Of a stretch of DNA of 64,000 nt, positions 1 to 10,986 are shown piece after piece. The notes under the pieces are model-generated. The model was not told the origin of the DNA. It worked only from the letters and a program-made list of their open reading frames with translations, and made no database searches. The position numbers and the translations under genes are program-made. Source of the DNA: Undaria pinnatifida (taxonomy: Eukaryota; Sar; Phaeophyceae; Laminariales; Alariaceae); contig JABAKD010000025.1 in assembly GCA_012845835.1 (NCBI GenBank), positions 15,663,966 through 15,727,965 on the forward strand, in the 5' to 3' direction. Each line of letters begins with the position of its first letter. Position 1 is the first letter of the stretch.

Positions 1-29
1 GAGGTACCATAAGAGTGATGTTGATGTTA

Positions 30-52
30 TTGTTGTTGTTGTTGTTGTTGTT
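30..52. repeat. (GTT)n microsatellite
   Basis: About seven uninterrupted GTT units. A much longer GTT tract lies at 19239-19316. Confidence 0.85.
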
Positions 53-63
53 TGAAGATTCGT

Positions 64-275
64 TTTTCAGTGGCTCGGGTTCAGTCGCGCAAGTGACCAC
101 CCTCTTCCTTGCGGCAATAGGCTTTCGTTCTGTTTTTTTTGCATGAATCCTTAATTGGGTGGTTAACTACGATGTGCCAAACCAACGTTCATGCTTCGGT
201 CAGTGAGGTACAGAGTTACTCGTGCGATTGGCTCGGACCAAGTCGTAAGAAAAAGGGGGTTCCCCTTACCGTAAC
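64..275 (+). repeat. Family T inverted-repeat element, 5'-truncated copy
   Basis: The copy runs from a CAGTGGCTCGGG segment with a decayed CG palindrome to a GTGAGGTACAGAG segment followed by a second decayed palindrome and a GGGGGTTCCCC/TTACCGTA end. The same order is seen at 25572-25875 and 47132-47362. The outer GACCAAGG end is missing. Flanking DNA to 461 shows nothing recognisable. Confidence 0.6.
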
Positions 276-461
276 CATGCTCGTAGAGTTCATCGTTTGA
301 CCAGCTCCGCCGGCCGGAAACCTCCGGCCCACAAATCGCAACAGGGTCATCACACGGTTGGGGCTGGACTTTCTGGGCCAACGCTGTTTGTACCCGATTG
401 AGCTCCTCGTGTCAGTAACTACCGGTTAGTGAAGTAACTTTACGAGTACATATTGTTGAGA

Positions 462-610
462 GGTTTACGGTATAGAAGCTTGTTCGGGTTGTGCTATGGA
501 ATATCTATGAAGTCATCTTTCGGGGAAGATGTTGAGCTCCTCGCGTCAGGACCTCAGGGACTATTTTTTTTAACATCATGATGTACCCACCCCTACCATG
601 GGGTGGCTTG
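462..610 (+). repeat. Family G dispersed repeat copy
   Basis: Order of blocks: GTTCGGGTTG, then a CTTTCGGG block, then GAGCTCCTCGCGTCAGG, then CCACCCCTACCATGG. The same order occurs at 7440-7590, 44640-44765, 62425-62540 and 63270-63400. No coding potential is visible. Confidence 0.55.
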
Positions 611-1719
611 AAAATCACAAACGTTGGATGATCTCACGAGGGTTCTAGAGATGCACCACATATTTTCTGAGGCTTCATATATGAAGAGCTTCTTATTATA
701 TGAAGAGCTTCATCTATACCTTTGCTTGGGCTCACGTTGACTTGCTGAACGCGCGAGGGCGTAAGTTAGCCACACTCGACAAACCAAACGACGAGCAGTG
801 TGGGACTGCTGAATCCTATGGGCGACAAAAATACAAGGCAAGAGCCGGGGGGGGAGAAGGGACGACACCTGTGACCCCGGCTCGCCTAGAGTCTGAAATT
901 TAGACGAGATACAATAGATACAATAGTCTGACTATATATCTTCAAGTCAAACATTAACCTGAGTTCGAGCCAACCGACATTTCAAGTCTATGACCAAACT
1001 CCTGGCCTATAGGTATTAAAATCAGGAATAATGCAAAACAACAATAATACCTTTTTTCGAACAATTTGGGGCAAAACGCCCCGTCAATCCTCTAAACAAA
1101 ACTGCCACCTCTACCGCAGACAGACGTTAGTGTGCAACAAAAAATTGCGGCCGCTCCCTTTGAAAAGATCTTGCGTCTCCCCCAAAAATGTGTTCTTGAC
1201 TAAGGCTGCGCGAGGGTCTCCCCTTTTTGTTACTCCCGCGTTTCAGCCAGTCGCTTTTATGCGTCACTGACAAGGACTTTCGGCGATTTTTTTGCACAGC
1301 CTACCTTCCGATTTTTATTCCACTGCGGATTCATCTGCAGAAAAAAAAAAAACATGTTCTAAAGGTTAAGACCCAAACATCACCGCCCTTCTGCAGCTTT
1401 GGTGTCTTGAGTAATCCGTTCACAAAATTCAACTCGCGGATTGGATGAATAGTGGAATGACCCTACCTAGGATAATTCAAGGTCATGCTGCAGAACAAGA
1501 ACGACATTCCAACCAATTCGGGTGTGTCGACCCAGTCCGCCATTTTTTTTTTTTTTTTTCTGATAAATACAAGTAAGTGTTCTCGTTGTCCCATCAAATA
1601 TTTGCTGACAGGACGAAACGAAGAAAACGGTAGGTGCTGTTGTATACCTCAAGTACTTCTCAACTGCTGCAACACAAAAACTATGGTATGGTAGTGTCAT
1701 ATTGTAGCCTATTTCACTG
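611..1719. other. No recognised feature
   Basis: Only short, mutually overlapping open frames are present, with homopolymer runs of A near 1345 and T near 1545. Nothing here looks like a conserved exon, RNA gene or repeat copy. Confidence 0.5.
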
Positions 1720-2025
1720 TCTGTCATACTATCATGCAAGCATACTATCATACTATCATACTATCATATTATCATACTGTCATACTATCATACTATCATA
1801 CTACTGTCATCCTCATCGTATCATCTTATCATCTATTCATATTATCACCAAATCATCCTACCATCCTCTTATTATAATATCATAATCTTATCATCCTATC
1901 ATCTTATCACATTATCATCCTATCATCTTATCACATCATCATCCAACCGTCTTATCATCCTCTTAATATCATCCTAAAATCTTATCATCCTATCATCCTA
2001 TCATCCTATCATCCTACCATTGTCC
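1720..2025. repeat. 8-bp satellite, CATACTAT then TATCATCC variants
   Basis: About 300 bp of degenerate 8-bp units. The proximal part is mostly CATACTAT and grades into TATCATCC-type units from about 1800. Open frames crossing it are tyrosine, isoleucine and serine repeats without meaning. Confidence 0.85.
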
Positions 2026-2546
2026 AGGATGGAGTGCCTCTGTACCTCACTGGAAAAAGTACTGTGCCCGAATTTTTTTCCGCATCGCGGCTTGCCATTT
2101 TTTTGTGGGTTCAAACGCCGGAACACTAAACCAGCACCAAAAAAATAAACAGAGGTATTACTCGAGCGATTTACCGTGACCCATACGCTTCAAAATAATT
2201 CCCCTAACAATGACACCCCGAACCGTAGCCTGGACCACAAGCAGCGGCCGTTCGACGCTCACTATCCATCGGGGGACGTGGACTTCTGCAGTAGAGGGCA
2301 TCAACCCACGGACGGGTAGAACGTTCTTGGGCCATAGTGTGTTTGTGACCGATGGGACCTTTGAAGTGAGGAACGACATACTTGTCTGTCGCATCTGTAC
2401 GTGTATATGTTTGTTTGGGTGGCATTTATATAGGGCATAGAGGGTTGCGCGGGCGGGTTTCTTGGAAGTCGTGTTCTGGTTGAGATATTATTTGAGCTCG
2501 AAGAAAACACGGTGTGGGGGCGGCCGTTTGTGTGACATTTTGCCTG
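2026..2546. other. No recognised feature
   Basis: Overlapping short frames on both strands (2158-2510) are mutually shadowing, and none stands out as coding. Confidence 0.4.
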
Positions 2547-2742
2547 CAGTGGCTCGGGGACACTAGCGTGTGTAACAGCTGCTCTGTTTCTTTTTTGCGG
2601 TATTCACGTTTTCTTGATGCTTGAAATTATAATGACGAAGTCAGTTTTCAAAAGGAATGGAACTCTTCCCTTCACCAAAACAATCGCCCTAACGTATTTT
2701 TTGTCCGTCCGTGAGGTACTGCGTCTCTCGCGCGAGTGTGAA
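2547..2742 (+). repeat. Family T element, degenerate copy
   Basis: Starts CAGTGGCTCGGGGACACTAG and ends at CCGTGAGGTACTGCG followed by CTCGCGCGAG. Core length matches other family T copies. Outer ends are not recognisable. Confidence 0.6.
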
Positions 2743-3423
2743 GGTATGATAGCATGATAGTACGTATAATATGATTGTATGATACCTCAGGCCAGTTAGT
2801 GGCAAAAGGAATGTGACACTTCAATGATACTACAATTCCGTGGCGTGGATCCGTACTGCACCACTAGCTAGCGTGAGTCGACATTAAACCTCTACCACAA
2901 GCAAGTTTCGTTAGCTTCCTCAAATTTTCTCTTTTTGGCGGGGTATGTAAAGTATATACTTGTAGACTATACTTGGAGAGCTCTCCTCTCTGAGCGAAGA
3001 GCCGGAGAAAAATTACCAGCACACTACCTGGATACATTTTATTTTTTCATCATCTCTCACCTTTCTATCGTCTCGCAGGGACACCGTGCGTCACCGTCAC
3101 CGATGCCTAGCGCTGGCTCGAAAATCATCATTTTGGAGAGGATGCGGGCAGGCAGGTGCCCATTGTCTTCGAGTTCAGGGTCGAAATACACAACACAACA
3201 TTTCTCGCCTGTTTGCCACACGAGATAGCACGCGTACACAAAATGCGAGATCGAGATAGAGATTATCTGGGCGGGTACTTAATATTGCGCCCTCCAGACC
3301 TGTTTAGAGCTCTACCAACAAGGTCATCCTACGAGTCAGTGGCCGCGGGCCGGTCGATGCTCACCCTCTCCAGGTATCAACACTAAGGATACCATTAGGG
3401 AAGGTAACTCTGTTTTCAAACCA

Positions 3424-3617
3424 GGTTTGAGCCACTCGCCCGAGGGAGTCTGTCCTGCACTAAAAATCAACGACTTTAGGCTATTTGTTTGGCGGAGCGT
3501 AGCTGACCATATTGCATGACGGTTTCATACCGCTAGAAACAAATTGGCAATAAATGTTGACACGGCAAAAATAGAAAAGAGAGACCACTCGTGCCAGTAT
3601 CTCCTAGCCACTGAAAA
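3424..3617 (-). repeat. Family T element, reverse copy
   Basis: On the plus strand it opens GGTTTGAGCCACTCGCC, contains TTTGGCGGAGCGTAGCTGACC, and closes CTCCTAGCCACTGAAAA. This is the family T core read backwards. Flanks 2743-3423 and 3618-3959 show nothing else. Confidence 0.65.
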
Positions 3618-3959
3618 CAAGGCAAACACTAAAAGTGAACAAGAGTGACACACCTAACGTAGCCTTTTTCTCAGTGAAATATATCCTTTCAACACACAAA
3701 ACACTTTTTTTTCGCCTGCCCACGAAATGATAAACACAAAAAGACGACGAAACAATGCTCGTAGCACAACCGAGTGTGATGGTTGTTTCATGTGATGACA
3801 ATGTCTGTTTCTTGTTTCGACGATGTACAGGCTGGCCGCGTTATCGAAGCCAGAGCCCCTCCTGCCGAAACGGGATTGTTTCCCCTACACTACCCATCCC
3901 ACGGTCCACGTTAAAGCTGGTAATGACAAAGCTAATTTTTGAACAGGTAGCAGTGCAGC

Positions 3960-4075
3960 AGATAGTTCCTGAGCTCCCAACATGAACAGCTCTCAATAAC
4001 CCACCCCGGCTCATGACTTCCAAGGCATTCGTTCGCGCAACCAAACTATGAGCTTCTATACCCTAGCCTTGAAAC
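3960..4075 (-). repeat. Family G dispersed repeat copy, reverse
   Basis: Contains GTTCCTGAGCTCC, then CAAGGCATTCGTTCGCGCAACC, the reverse of the family G order. Confidence 0.5.
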
Positions 4076-4250
4076 AAGTTATGCACTCGAAAATATTGTC
4101 AGACGGACCGGCAGTTCCGCGTTTGAGGGGCTAAACCAATCAGAAGGACGCAAAAAATACGTTTTGGCGCCAAAAATGGCGCAACGGCTGCATCTGAATA
4201 TGTCGGGATTACTTAACCCCTTATCCCTGAAAAGTCAGATCGTTTTTTTT

Positions 4251-4418
4251 TGCGCGTAATGTTTTCATTTGCTTCTAAACCATAATATTGCACTTCTGCA
4301 CTATTTTATCAAAATCAAATATTTTATTGCGCGCAATGTTTTATTTGTTCCTAAACCACAATATTGTTCAGTTAGTTGCACTTCTGCACTATTTATCAAA
4401 ATCAATTTTTGGGTGAGG
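4251..4418. repeat. Imperfect tandem duplication, about 75-95 bp units
   Basis: Two units share GCGCG(T/C)AATGTTTT, CTAAACCA(T/C)AATATTG, GCACTTCTGCACTATTT and ATCAAAATCAA in order. The second carries a short insertion (TTCAGTTAGTT). No coding potential is visible. Confidence 0.7.
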
Positions 4419-4639
4419 TATAAGCTTCTCGAGTATAGCCCCATTGCAGTAGGGGGAACAAAAAAAAAAGTGCACGTCCACTCGGGTCAACCCACGTCGT
4501 AGTTTCGGAACCCGTAGGAGATGGACTATTCCAAGCGTATGTGATCGATCTTGGTCCTCAAGTTTAGGTTAACGATGACCATTTTATGATAACACTAGAG
4601 GGTTTTAAACTATATTTATAGACTATAACAAAAGAAACG

Positions 4640-4755
4640 TTGGTCTGGTTGCGCGAACGAATTTCTTCGAAGGTTACCCTGGCAGCGATATGTTGGGCTA
4701 TTCGCGTCGAGAGCCTACCGTCTGCCGCACCCCTAGCGTGCGATCACTAACACGT
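4640..4755 (+). repeat. Family G dispersed repeat copy
   Basis: Shows TTGGTCTGGTTGCGCGAACG, CTTCGAAGG and a C-rich CCGCACCCCTAGCGTGCGA end as in other family G copies. Confidence 0.45.
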
Positions 4756-5037
4756 GGCGTACTGTCGGGTTTGATTGCAGCATGTACTGCACGACACCAT
4801 GCCACGATTGAAAGGGGGAAGCAGCTTTCGCAGAAAACGTTCTCCACAGACGATGCTCCTCACCTGCGCAAGCTGCCTAACTATATATTGTTGGGATTTT
4901 TGCATGCCCTATGCTCTGGACCTACCGACCATTCCATTAAATGCAGGGTTCTGGTTGCGTAGTTCTCAAAAGTCAATAGACGCGTGGTAGAGTGAGCATC
5001 TCATGCCAAGAACAGCAGAAAATGCAGCATATATAGC

Positions 5038-5319
5038 ATGCGTTCACGGGTAGGTCGGACTTCCCAATTGTGTCTACGTATTGTAGGACGTGGGCAAGAG
5101 GCAGACATTCGGAAAACCGTTTGGGAAGTCAGCTTTGACGAGAAATCTCCAAAGCGTCGACAGATTTCAAACGAAAGTTTTTGGAAGCACCATGTCCAAG
5201 CCATAGAACACGCCAAGCTCACAAAACATGGGGAAATCTGCAGCTTTTCTGGTGAATTTGACGTTCTCCAAGGTGTTCAGAAGGTCGATATTTTCCCACG
5301 ACTATTCTTGTTGGGTTGA
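5038..5319 (+). CDS. Unassigned 93-codon open frame
   Basis: An ATG-initiated frame ending in TGA, rich in charged residues (MRSRVGRTSQ start, then KSPKRRQISN). Composition is more protein-like than that of the opposite-strand frame at 5001-5222. No domain is recognised and no splice site is obvious. It could be chance. The surrounding 4756-5037 and 5320-5494 hold nothing else I can name. Confidence 0.2.
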   Translation: MRSRVGRTSQLCLRIVGRGQEADIRKTVWEVSFDEKSPKRRQISNESFWKHHVQAIEHAKLTKHGEICSFSGEFDVLQGVQKVDIFPRLFLLG

Positions 5320-5494
5320 TGATTGCGGCCAATTGTGATATACTATATCGCTGTGTTTGGTGTGTGTAACGGTCACATCTACGGAGAAGGTGCGGGCGAA
5401 CTCATTGCCCCGCGAACGGGCACATACAGTGTTTCCGTGGCTGAGAGTGACGCTGATGTTTCGTAAGCCATACATATATAGACTATATTATAAA

Positions 5495-5600
5495 AACAAA
5501 AATACACTTCAGCTGTGAGGTCAAATATTTCGTCGAAACTCATCTTTGCAAGCTGTGTGTAGTGTGTGTGATACTCCGATCGCGCGTATTACGGATTGTG
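5495..5600 (-). repeat. Family V repeat fragment, reverse
   Basis: Its reverse complement reads GCGCGATCGGAGTATCACAC, then AGCTTGCAAAGATGAGTTTC, then CCTCACAGCTG. This matches 16670-16770 and 18800-18890 in the same order. Confidence 0.75.
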
Positions 5601-6639
5601 TGTCCTCATTAAGGATATAGATATGTATAAAACAAACGCAGGAAGCCCTCCACGTCAGCCTAGTTTTGGTCACCTTCTGGTTCATCTTCACTCATATCTG
5701 TGTTATGAGTATGTACTCGAATGTACGCGGCGGTACTCCTACAATGGATACTCGAGATGCATAATCAACACGTGGGACTTCTCATATATTCATTCGCTGT
5801 CACCGCGCGAGCAAATCGACCCCGAGAACAGGTCATCCAATTACTACTATGTCAACAAAACGGGGAACTCCGTGCGCCCGTGCCGAGCGTGTTTAACCTT
5901 AACGAATAAAATGACGACACTAGTAAGGGTGCACCTCGTACGCGTTTACATTTCCTTGTTGAACGAAACGAAGACATTAAGGGCACACCCACTGGACCTT
6001 GGTTGGGCATAAATCTTCAGTAAGGAAGGAATAATCATGACCGAAATAGAGACACTGCACGGATGCGGTACGCGCATGCATGCATACAGCCGCTCACACC
6101 TGGGGTGTGGTCCATGCGTCCATTAACGAGGAGGAGGACAATAAACACAACACGAAGTCGCTAAAGACGGCTCGTCCTTTACGTAAATCCTACGCCAGGC
6201 TATTTCGACGGCAGAAATGTCCTACGGTGGAGATGAGGCATTCTTTTTGGGAAGGCCCCCACTTGATCAGCAACATAACTCATATATTGACAGGTTTTGC
6301 AAAGCGTAAAAACTGAGATGTTTATTCGATCAACGGAATTTCCGGCGTGGGCACAAGAGTGGTCATCGCGTTGTTCTCTTGGGGAGAAAAATGAATTAAC
6401 AAATAACACGTTTCAACCATTTGAGGACCCCCGGCCACTCTGGACTGTTCTTGCCAATAAAACGCGTGCTGCGAAGAAGTATTTCCTTCACGGTATTTTT
6501 AGTTGTTTAATGTTGGTGCTCCTCATTTTCAAAAAATAATCGGACCACCCTTGTTTTGCACAATGGTTGAGTTGTGTACCTAGGGCACGTCTTTGTTCAT
6601 CGGATTGGATGTTCATTCTACTAAACAGAAGCAGCAGTG
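5601..6639. other. No recognised feature
   Basis: A plus-strand 138-codon frame (5596-6012) spans part of this stretch, but its composition is unremarkable and it has no motif. I do not call it a gene. Confidence 0.3.
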
Positions 6640-6735
6640 TTTGGTATAGAACTCCTAAATTGAGCATAGAACTCCCGAACATAGTATATAATTCCCAAAT
6701 TGAGATAATAACTCCAAAATTGAGTATAAGACTCC
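6640..6735. repeat. Degenerate short tandem repeat, about 20-bp units
   Basis: Four or five units of the type AACTCC(T/C)AAATTGAG(C/T)ATA follow each other with substitutions. Confidence 0.6.
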
Positions 6736-6869
6736 CACATTGTGAAACATGGTGAATTTCTACCGTACTTAACCTGTTGAGATCGTAGGTGCCACCTCTG
6801 CCGAAGTGTGAGCCTCCCTCGTGGCGGGGTTCATTTATATTTCAAAAAAGGCCACCCAGGTTAGCTCAC

Positions 6870-7233
6870 CAAATAGTCCTTGTAGATAGTCGCACGTCTG
6901 CACGAGCGCTGCCGTTGCCCAGTCAAACATCATGCCCGTGCCACTCTTCGGCTCTCTGCGTTCTTGCACCGTCACAGCTTCGCTCAGCAAGCCATTCTCC
7001 TCGTTTATTTCAAGCCTGTCGAAGAAATGCTCACAGGGCGTACACGTTTCCTTCTTTGTTCGCTCTTCATTGTTGACGTCTGAGATGTCGGGTTTCGAGG
7101 CCGAGAGCCCGCCCACGGCCAAAAAGGAAGCTATCGACATCTTATTGATGATCGGCGGAAGACGTCGGGATGTTGCCATTTCTGCGGTGGCGTGTACGAA
7201 CGGCGTCCGCGGCTTCTTCAAAAGAACGAGGTC
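6870..7233 (-). CDS. Candidate internal exon, product unknown
   Basis: The minus strand is open for 364 bp between a good acceptor (CCCTTACAG before GAC at 7233) and a good donor (TTTG, then GTGAGC at 6869-6864). The encoded segment of about 121 residues looks like real protein. It begins with a basic stretch (LLKKPRTPFV), continues with ISDVNNEERTKKETCTPCEHF including a CxxC pair, and ends MFDWATAALVQTCDYLQGLF. Reading through the donor meets a stop within about seven codons, which fits an exon edge. Internal ATGs exist, so it could also be a first exon. No family was recognised. Flanking exons could not be identified on either side. The opposite strand frame at 6932-7258 is judged a shadow. 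Confidence 0.42.
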
Positions 7234-7439
7234 CTGTAAGGGTCACTTGATACAGTAGGAGTTACGAGAGAAGTTGTTTGTTCTATATGGTTAGAGTATT
7301 GACTATGGTTATACCTTGAACATAGAGTCATTCCACGGAATGAGTTGCACTTTTTGGGGCAAAGTGTTTGTAGCTGGATGTGCTCCTCAAGCCAGGAACT
7401 AACGGTTAGACTGATAATATTTTCAAGTATTATTGCTTG

Positions 7440-7590
7440 TTCTGAGACTAGGGCATAAAAATGTTGGTCGGGTGGCGCGCACGAAAGCCTCCGACGTCAG
7501 GTTTCTGCGGGTGATGACGCATGGTGGGTGCCGGATGATATTGAGCTCCCTACGTAACGAGCTCAGGAACGTTCTGCTCCACCCCTACCA
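7440..7590 (+). repeat. Family G dispersed repeat copy
   Basis: Shows TTGGTCGGGTGGCGCGCACG, GAGCTCCCTACGTAACGAGC and CTCCACCCCTACCATGG in family G order. Confidence 0.6.
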
Positions 7591-7595
7591 TGGCA

Positions 7596-7723
7596 TGACC
7601 CCATACTGACCACTCCATATTGACCACTTCATACTGACATCTCCATACTGACGACTCTATACTGACCACTCCATACTGACCACTCCATACTGATCACTCC
7701 ATGCTGACCACTCCATACTGACC
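7596..7723. repeat. 14-bp satellite, about nine units
   Basis: Units of TGACCACTCCATAC with a few substitutions, directly abutting the 3' end of a family G copy. Confidence 0.85.
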
Positions 7724-8657
7724 AGCAGCTATAAACTGATGTCGCTAGAACTTTCTGATGACCAAAGCAATTATCGTACAGTGGTGTGCTTCGATTCTTG
7801 TAGAGACATGAGGAATTGCGGACATAATGGGACGCTGGCTCTAGTTTGAGCGGGGTTCTTCATCAATTTGTTGTTGGTGCGACGTGGCACGGCAATCGCG
7901 AAACCGAAAGGCAGGTGAGCTCGAACATCCGGAAATATACCGGCCACCAACTCGCACAGCTGGAACCAAGCCCCTAACCAAAAATGATCTGAGAGGGAGT
8001 GGAAGCAGTACCGTAGGCTTGGTATGAAGCAGCATTATACATTGAATTATACTGCATACAGCAGGTACAACTTCCTTTTTTTGTAGTGGTGGTGTGATAC
8101 CAAAACATATTTTACCGCTGAAACGTAGCGAATAGCATTCACAAGCTGAATCTACAACGCTGCCATGACAAAACCCTCACAAACGCCATAGCCTAACACA
8201 GCGCCATCACCAGAGCAACTAGTGCCTATGCTAATTCTTCATGCTTGAGAGATGTTGTTATTGTGGTCAGTGTTTACAGGCGACACATGCGCAGCAGAGG
8301 TGCATCAACTACATTCTGGGTCCCTATCCCACTTGAAGACCTCTATACCTCCCCGAAATATTGTTGTTTGAGCAAGCTAAAGTGATTTTGCGATGAACAA
8401 GCCCGTGGCACAGTGTAGCCTTACCAAAATAACGTACCGCCTAGGGAAAATGGCTTTCCGACGATTTAACCAATAGGTTAACGCCTTCACTACTGGAAAC
8501 CCCTTTTGGACGCAAAATTACTTCTAGTTAGTAAATGGAGGGACTTGAGAGCTCTAAAGCGTCACAAAGCTGCTTAGATAGAACGAGATACATTACCTCT
8601 ATCGTAGCACCTTGACTATAGCTACGGCGGTAGAGGGGTCACTGTCGGGGGCCGTTC
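7724..8657. other. No recognised feature
   Basis: No exon-like frame, repeat copy or RNA gene could be seen. A 64-codon minus frame at 7841-8035 has no motif. Confidence 0.4.
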
Positions 8658-8852
8658 ATGCAGTTGTTCGGGGTAACTAGCGATAGTGGCCCCCCTGTAA
8701 TGTTGCACGTTTGTGACGTTTTCAATTGTTTGGACGATATGGATCCGCGATGGAATGGTCAGCTGCGCTGCGCCAAACCAAGCCCCGTAGAGTCCTCTTC
8801 GTCCGTGAGGTTAAGAGTCACTAGTGCGGGTGTTGAAAACCCACCACAATGA
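8658..8852 (+). CDS. Unassigned short open frame
   Basis: An ATG-initiated 64-codon frame (MQLFGVTSDS start, HVCDVFNCLDDMDPRW in the middle) whose composition is protein-like. No motif is recognised. It lies just before a region where long frames exist on both strands, so it may be part of the decayed coding island. Confidence 0.2.
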   Translation: MQLFGVTSDSGPPVMLHVCDVFNCLDDMDPRWNGQLRCAKPSPVESSSSVRLRVTSAGVENPPQ

Positions 8853-9175
8853 AAATGGGGGTACCACTATATATTACTGTAGCCTTGGTCTGCGGTGGAG
8901 GTTGCGTTGGCGGCCATAGAAGACAATCATCGGGAAGAGGAGCCTGCGGTGCGCCCAGTTGAGAACACGGCCGAGTGCTTTCTATCCGAGAGTCCACGGA
9001 AGTAGACACCCACACAACAACGCATTCATCACGTAGGACGTTTTGATCGTGGGTGTTCACTTTCAGCGTGAACGAAGCGGTATCCATGTATTCCATGATG
9101 ACCCGAGTGCACACACGCGTAAAGTGATACAATGCACGTAGGGATTTCACCAAGCCATAACCCCCGCAGATCTAA
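8821..9175 (-). CDS. Unassigned open frame, alternative to plus-strand reading
   Basis: The minus strand is open from about 9175, just after an acceptor-like TTATTGTTAG, down to 8821. It encodes about 117 residues including ALYHFTRVCTRVIMEYMDTA and a proline-rich tail near PPTQPPPQTK. There is no in-frame upstream ATG, so it would be an exon or a fragment. The plus strand here is broken by stops. No family was recognised, and chance openness is possible. Confidence 0.25.
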
Positions 9176-9181
9176 CAATAA

Positions 9182-9409
9182 ATGGCTTATGGGGTTAGAC
9201 GAGTCAGACGCTCCAGGCGCAGGTCTCGTATTTCTAAAATGACGCGCAATGGACGGGTGTTTCTGTCTAGGGACTGGCTGCGTAGGATGAACAACTTTGC
9301 CGGACTTCTTAATCATAAACCACACCGAATAGACTCGTACATGTTGCACCTGGCCCCCAGAAACATGGTCCGTATGATCAAGCACAAGACAAAACGGCAT
9401 TCCCGGTAA
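9182..9409 (+). CDS. Small, very basic protein, function unknown
   Basis: A 75-codon ATG-to-TAA frame. Residues 5-16 are almost entirely arginine with serine and valine (VRRVRRSRRRSR), followed by MTRNGRVFLSRDWLRRMNN and a basic C-terminus (KHKTKRHSR). An arginine-rich amino terminus of this kind is typical of nucleic-acid-binding proteins, including nuclear localisation tails and some small capsid proteins, but nothing further identifies it. It is the first of several plus-strand coding-like segments that continue to about 10986. An overlapping minus frame (9029-9448) is the competing reading. Confidence 0.3.
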   Translation: MAYGVRRVRRSRRRSRISKMTRNGRVFLSRDWLRRMNNFAGLLNHKPHRIDSYMLHLAPRNMVRMIKHKTKRHSR

Positions 9410-9646
9410 AGTCCAGAAGGCGTCAGGAAACGTTGTTCCCGGCGCCATCGGTCCAACCAGTATAAGTACTTAAGTTGATTGTCTTGGGATTCACTAGTGA
9501 GATTGCCAACGTAGTCCCTATGCGCGGATTACTGACGCGCGGCCAGCAATACTCTACATAATTTGATACCCCTCCCTGTATGCCTTGGGTTAAGTGAGTA
9601 TATCTCATCTAAATAATTCCCTGATTTATGTACGTATGGCAAGACC

Positions 9647-10986
9647 GTGAATTCTTTATTCCTCAATGCCAGCGCGGTAGCACGCAACATTAACCAGAAT
9701 GTTCATTGTATTTGCGGGGATTCTATATGGTCTAACTATGCCGGAAGTATTAAGGATGGTTCCCTTTGTGTACTGTCGACGGATGCAGAGTACCTCAAGC
9801 GGGAAGATGTTGAAGACACACTGAAAATGCAGGCCGGGTTCATATTAGATTATACCGGCCGGGTATAAGCTTACAGCTCAATTTTATGTGCAATTGGTCA
9901 CGATCATCGACGGACATGTATCCGAGATCTGCCATTACATAGCAATCAACTACGTGGATACTCAAGACTGGAGGAACACGGTATTTGAAGTAATACGTAG
10001 ATGCTTGGAATATGCAGAAGGTGCTGCTGCTGAAACACATCCAGTAACAGGCAGCATCGACATTTCTGCAGCCAGAAATGCATTCAAACAGGCGCGTAAA
10101 AGTGTGGTCATCACCGAAAGTGGACAAAACAGGACTGATTCTATGATAGCGCCCCCCCAAACCAGCGATATTCTTTAACGAACGTTTCATGGCTGCTTGA
10201 CACAAGGAAGGATACCATCGAAAAAAACGTATCCCTATATTTTCTTGTGTGTAAAGGTCTAACGATCGATGACGTCGGGGTGTCGAGGGACACCGTATTT
10301 CAGAAGATACGGCCGGGAGCTGGTTTTGAAACCGGCGATTTCGTTGAAGAAACGTCAGAGGGGCTACCGTAGAATGACTCACAGCAAGTTGCCTGAGCGT
10401 CATGTGCAAAGCCTGTCATTATGCGAGAATAACCACAGCAGAGTTGAGTGGTCCAGGATATACACGAGTCGGGAGTGAATTGTTCCCAGACTTACCAGAG
10501 AAAATTACGACGACGATAATTCCATATTTGTTGAAGGAACATTTACCGATACCGATAGTTATGGTCAAAATCCACGACCCTCAAAATCCACACAAACACA
10601 AGTATTTGAAGAAGTGCTCTACACAAATACGTACCGGTTACACCTTACGCCCAAATTTCACAAAGCGATCCCAGCTTTCCAGGGTAAGATAGTGTTGCGG
10701 CACAACCACAGAGGGATTGGCGAACACGGTGAATGCAGTACTCGTTGATACCAGACCACAGTGCTAGATGCCTTGTGGTGTGAAGAATGCATTCGTAACG
10801 GATTGGTTGCAAACATATGTTGAATACGTCTGATGGGGCCGAGATAGTAAATGTTCTGAACGATTTGGACCACAAAGCAACGATGGCAGAAAACATACTG
10901 CCTCACCACCTGGATACTTTCGATTTTGCACCATGTTCGATAATATTCCGGTCAAATGTCTTAAACGTGTCATGGGCGAGTTGAGC
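9647..10986 (+). pseudogene. Decayed coding island, product unknown, interrupted by a family P element
   Basis: Several consecutive plus-strand segments read like one damaged protein. 9647-9868 encodes NSLFLNASAVARN to LKMQAGFILDYTGRV. 9888-10132 shifts frame and encodes ICHYIAINYVDTQDWRN to SARNAFKQARKSVVITE. The family P element at 10133-10380 then intervenes, and the same frame resumes at 10381 (element plus duplication is 252 bp, a multiple of three). After a stop at 10476 the frame continues through YDDDNSIFVEGTFTDTDSYG and LYTNTYRLHLTPKFHKAIPA to about 10739. A last segment (HHLDTFDFAPCSIIFRSNVL) ends near 10986. The mix of acidic, serine-rich and beta-strand-like segments resembles a structural or coat-type protein, but I recognise no family. 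At least two frameshifts and two stops are present. Confidence 0.45.
10129..10384 (+). mobile_element. Family P short inverted-repeat element with ACAG duplication (copy A)
   Basis: The element occupies 10133-10380 (248 bp) and is flanked by ACAG at 10129-10132 and 10381-10384. Ends are GACTGATTCTATGATAGC and, on the other strand, GAGTCATTCTACGGTAGC, giving imperfect inverted repeats followed by a C run. Inside is a hairpin GCTGGTTT-TG-AAACCGGC (about 10318-10335) preceded by ATACGGCCGGGA. It has no coding capacity of its own. Eight other copies are annotated in this window. Confidence 0.85.

Noticed and set aside
7596-7723. Possible CRISPR-like array
   Set aside because: Units are contiguous 14-bp repeats with no spacers; a simple satellite in eukaryotic DNA.
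9840-10409. 189-codon minus-strand frame
   Set aside because: Half of it is the antisense of family P element A. A similar peptide is read from the antisense of copy I at 50654-50932, so the resemblance comes from the repeat.
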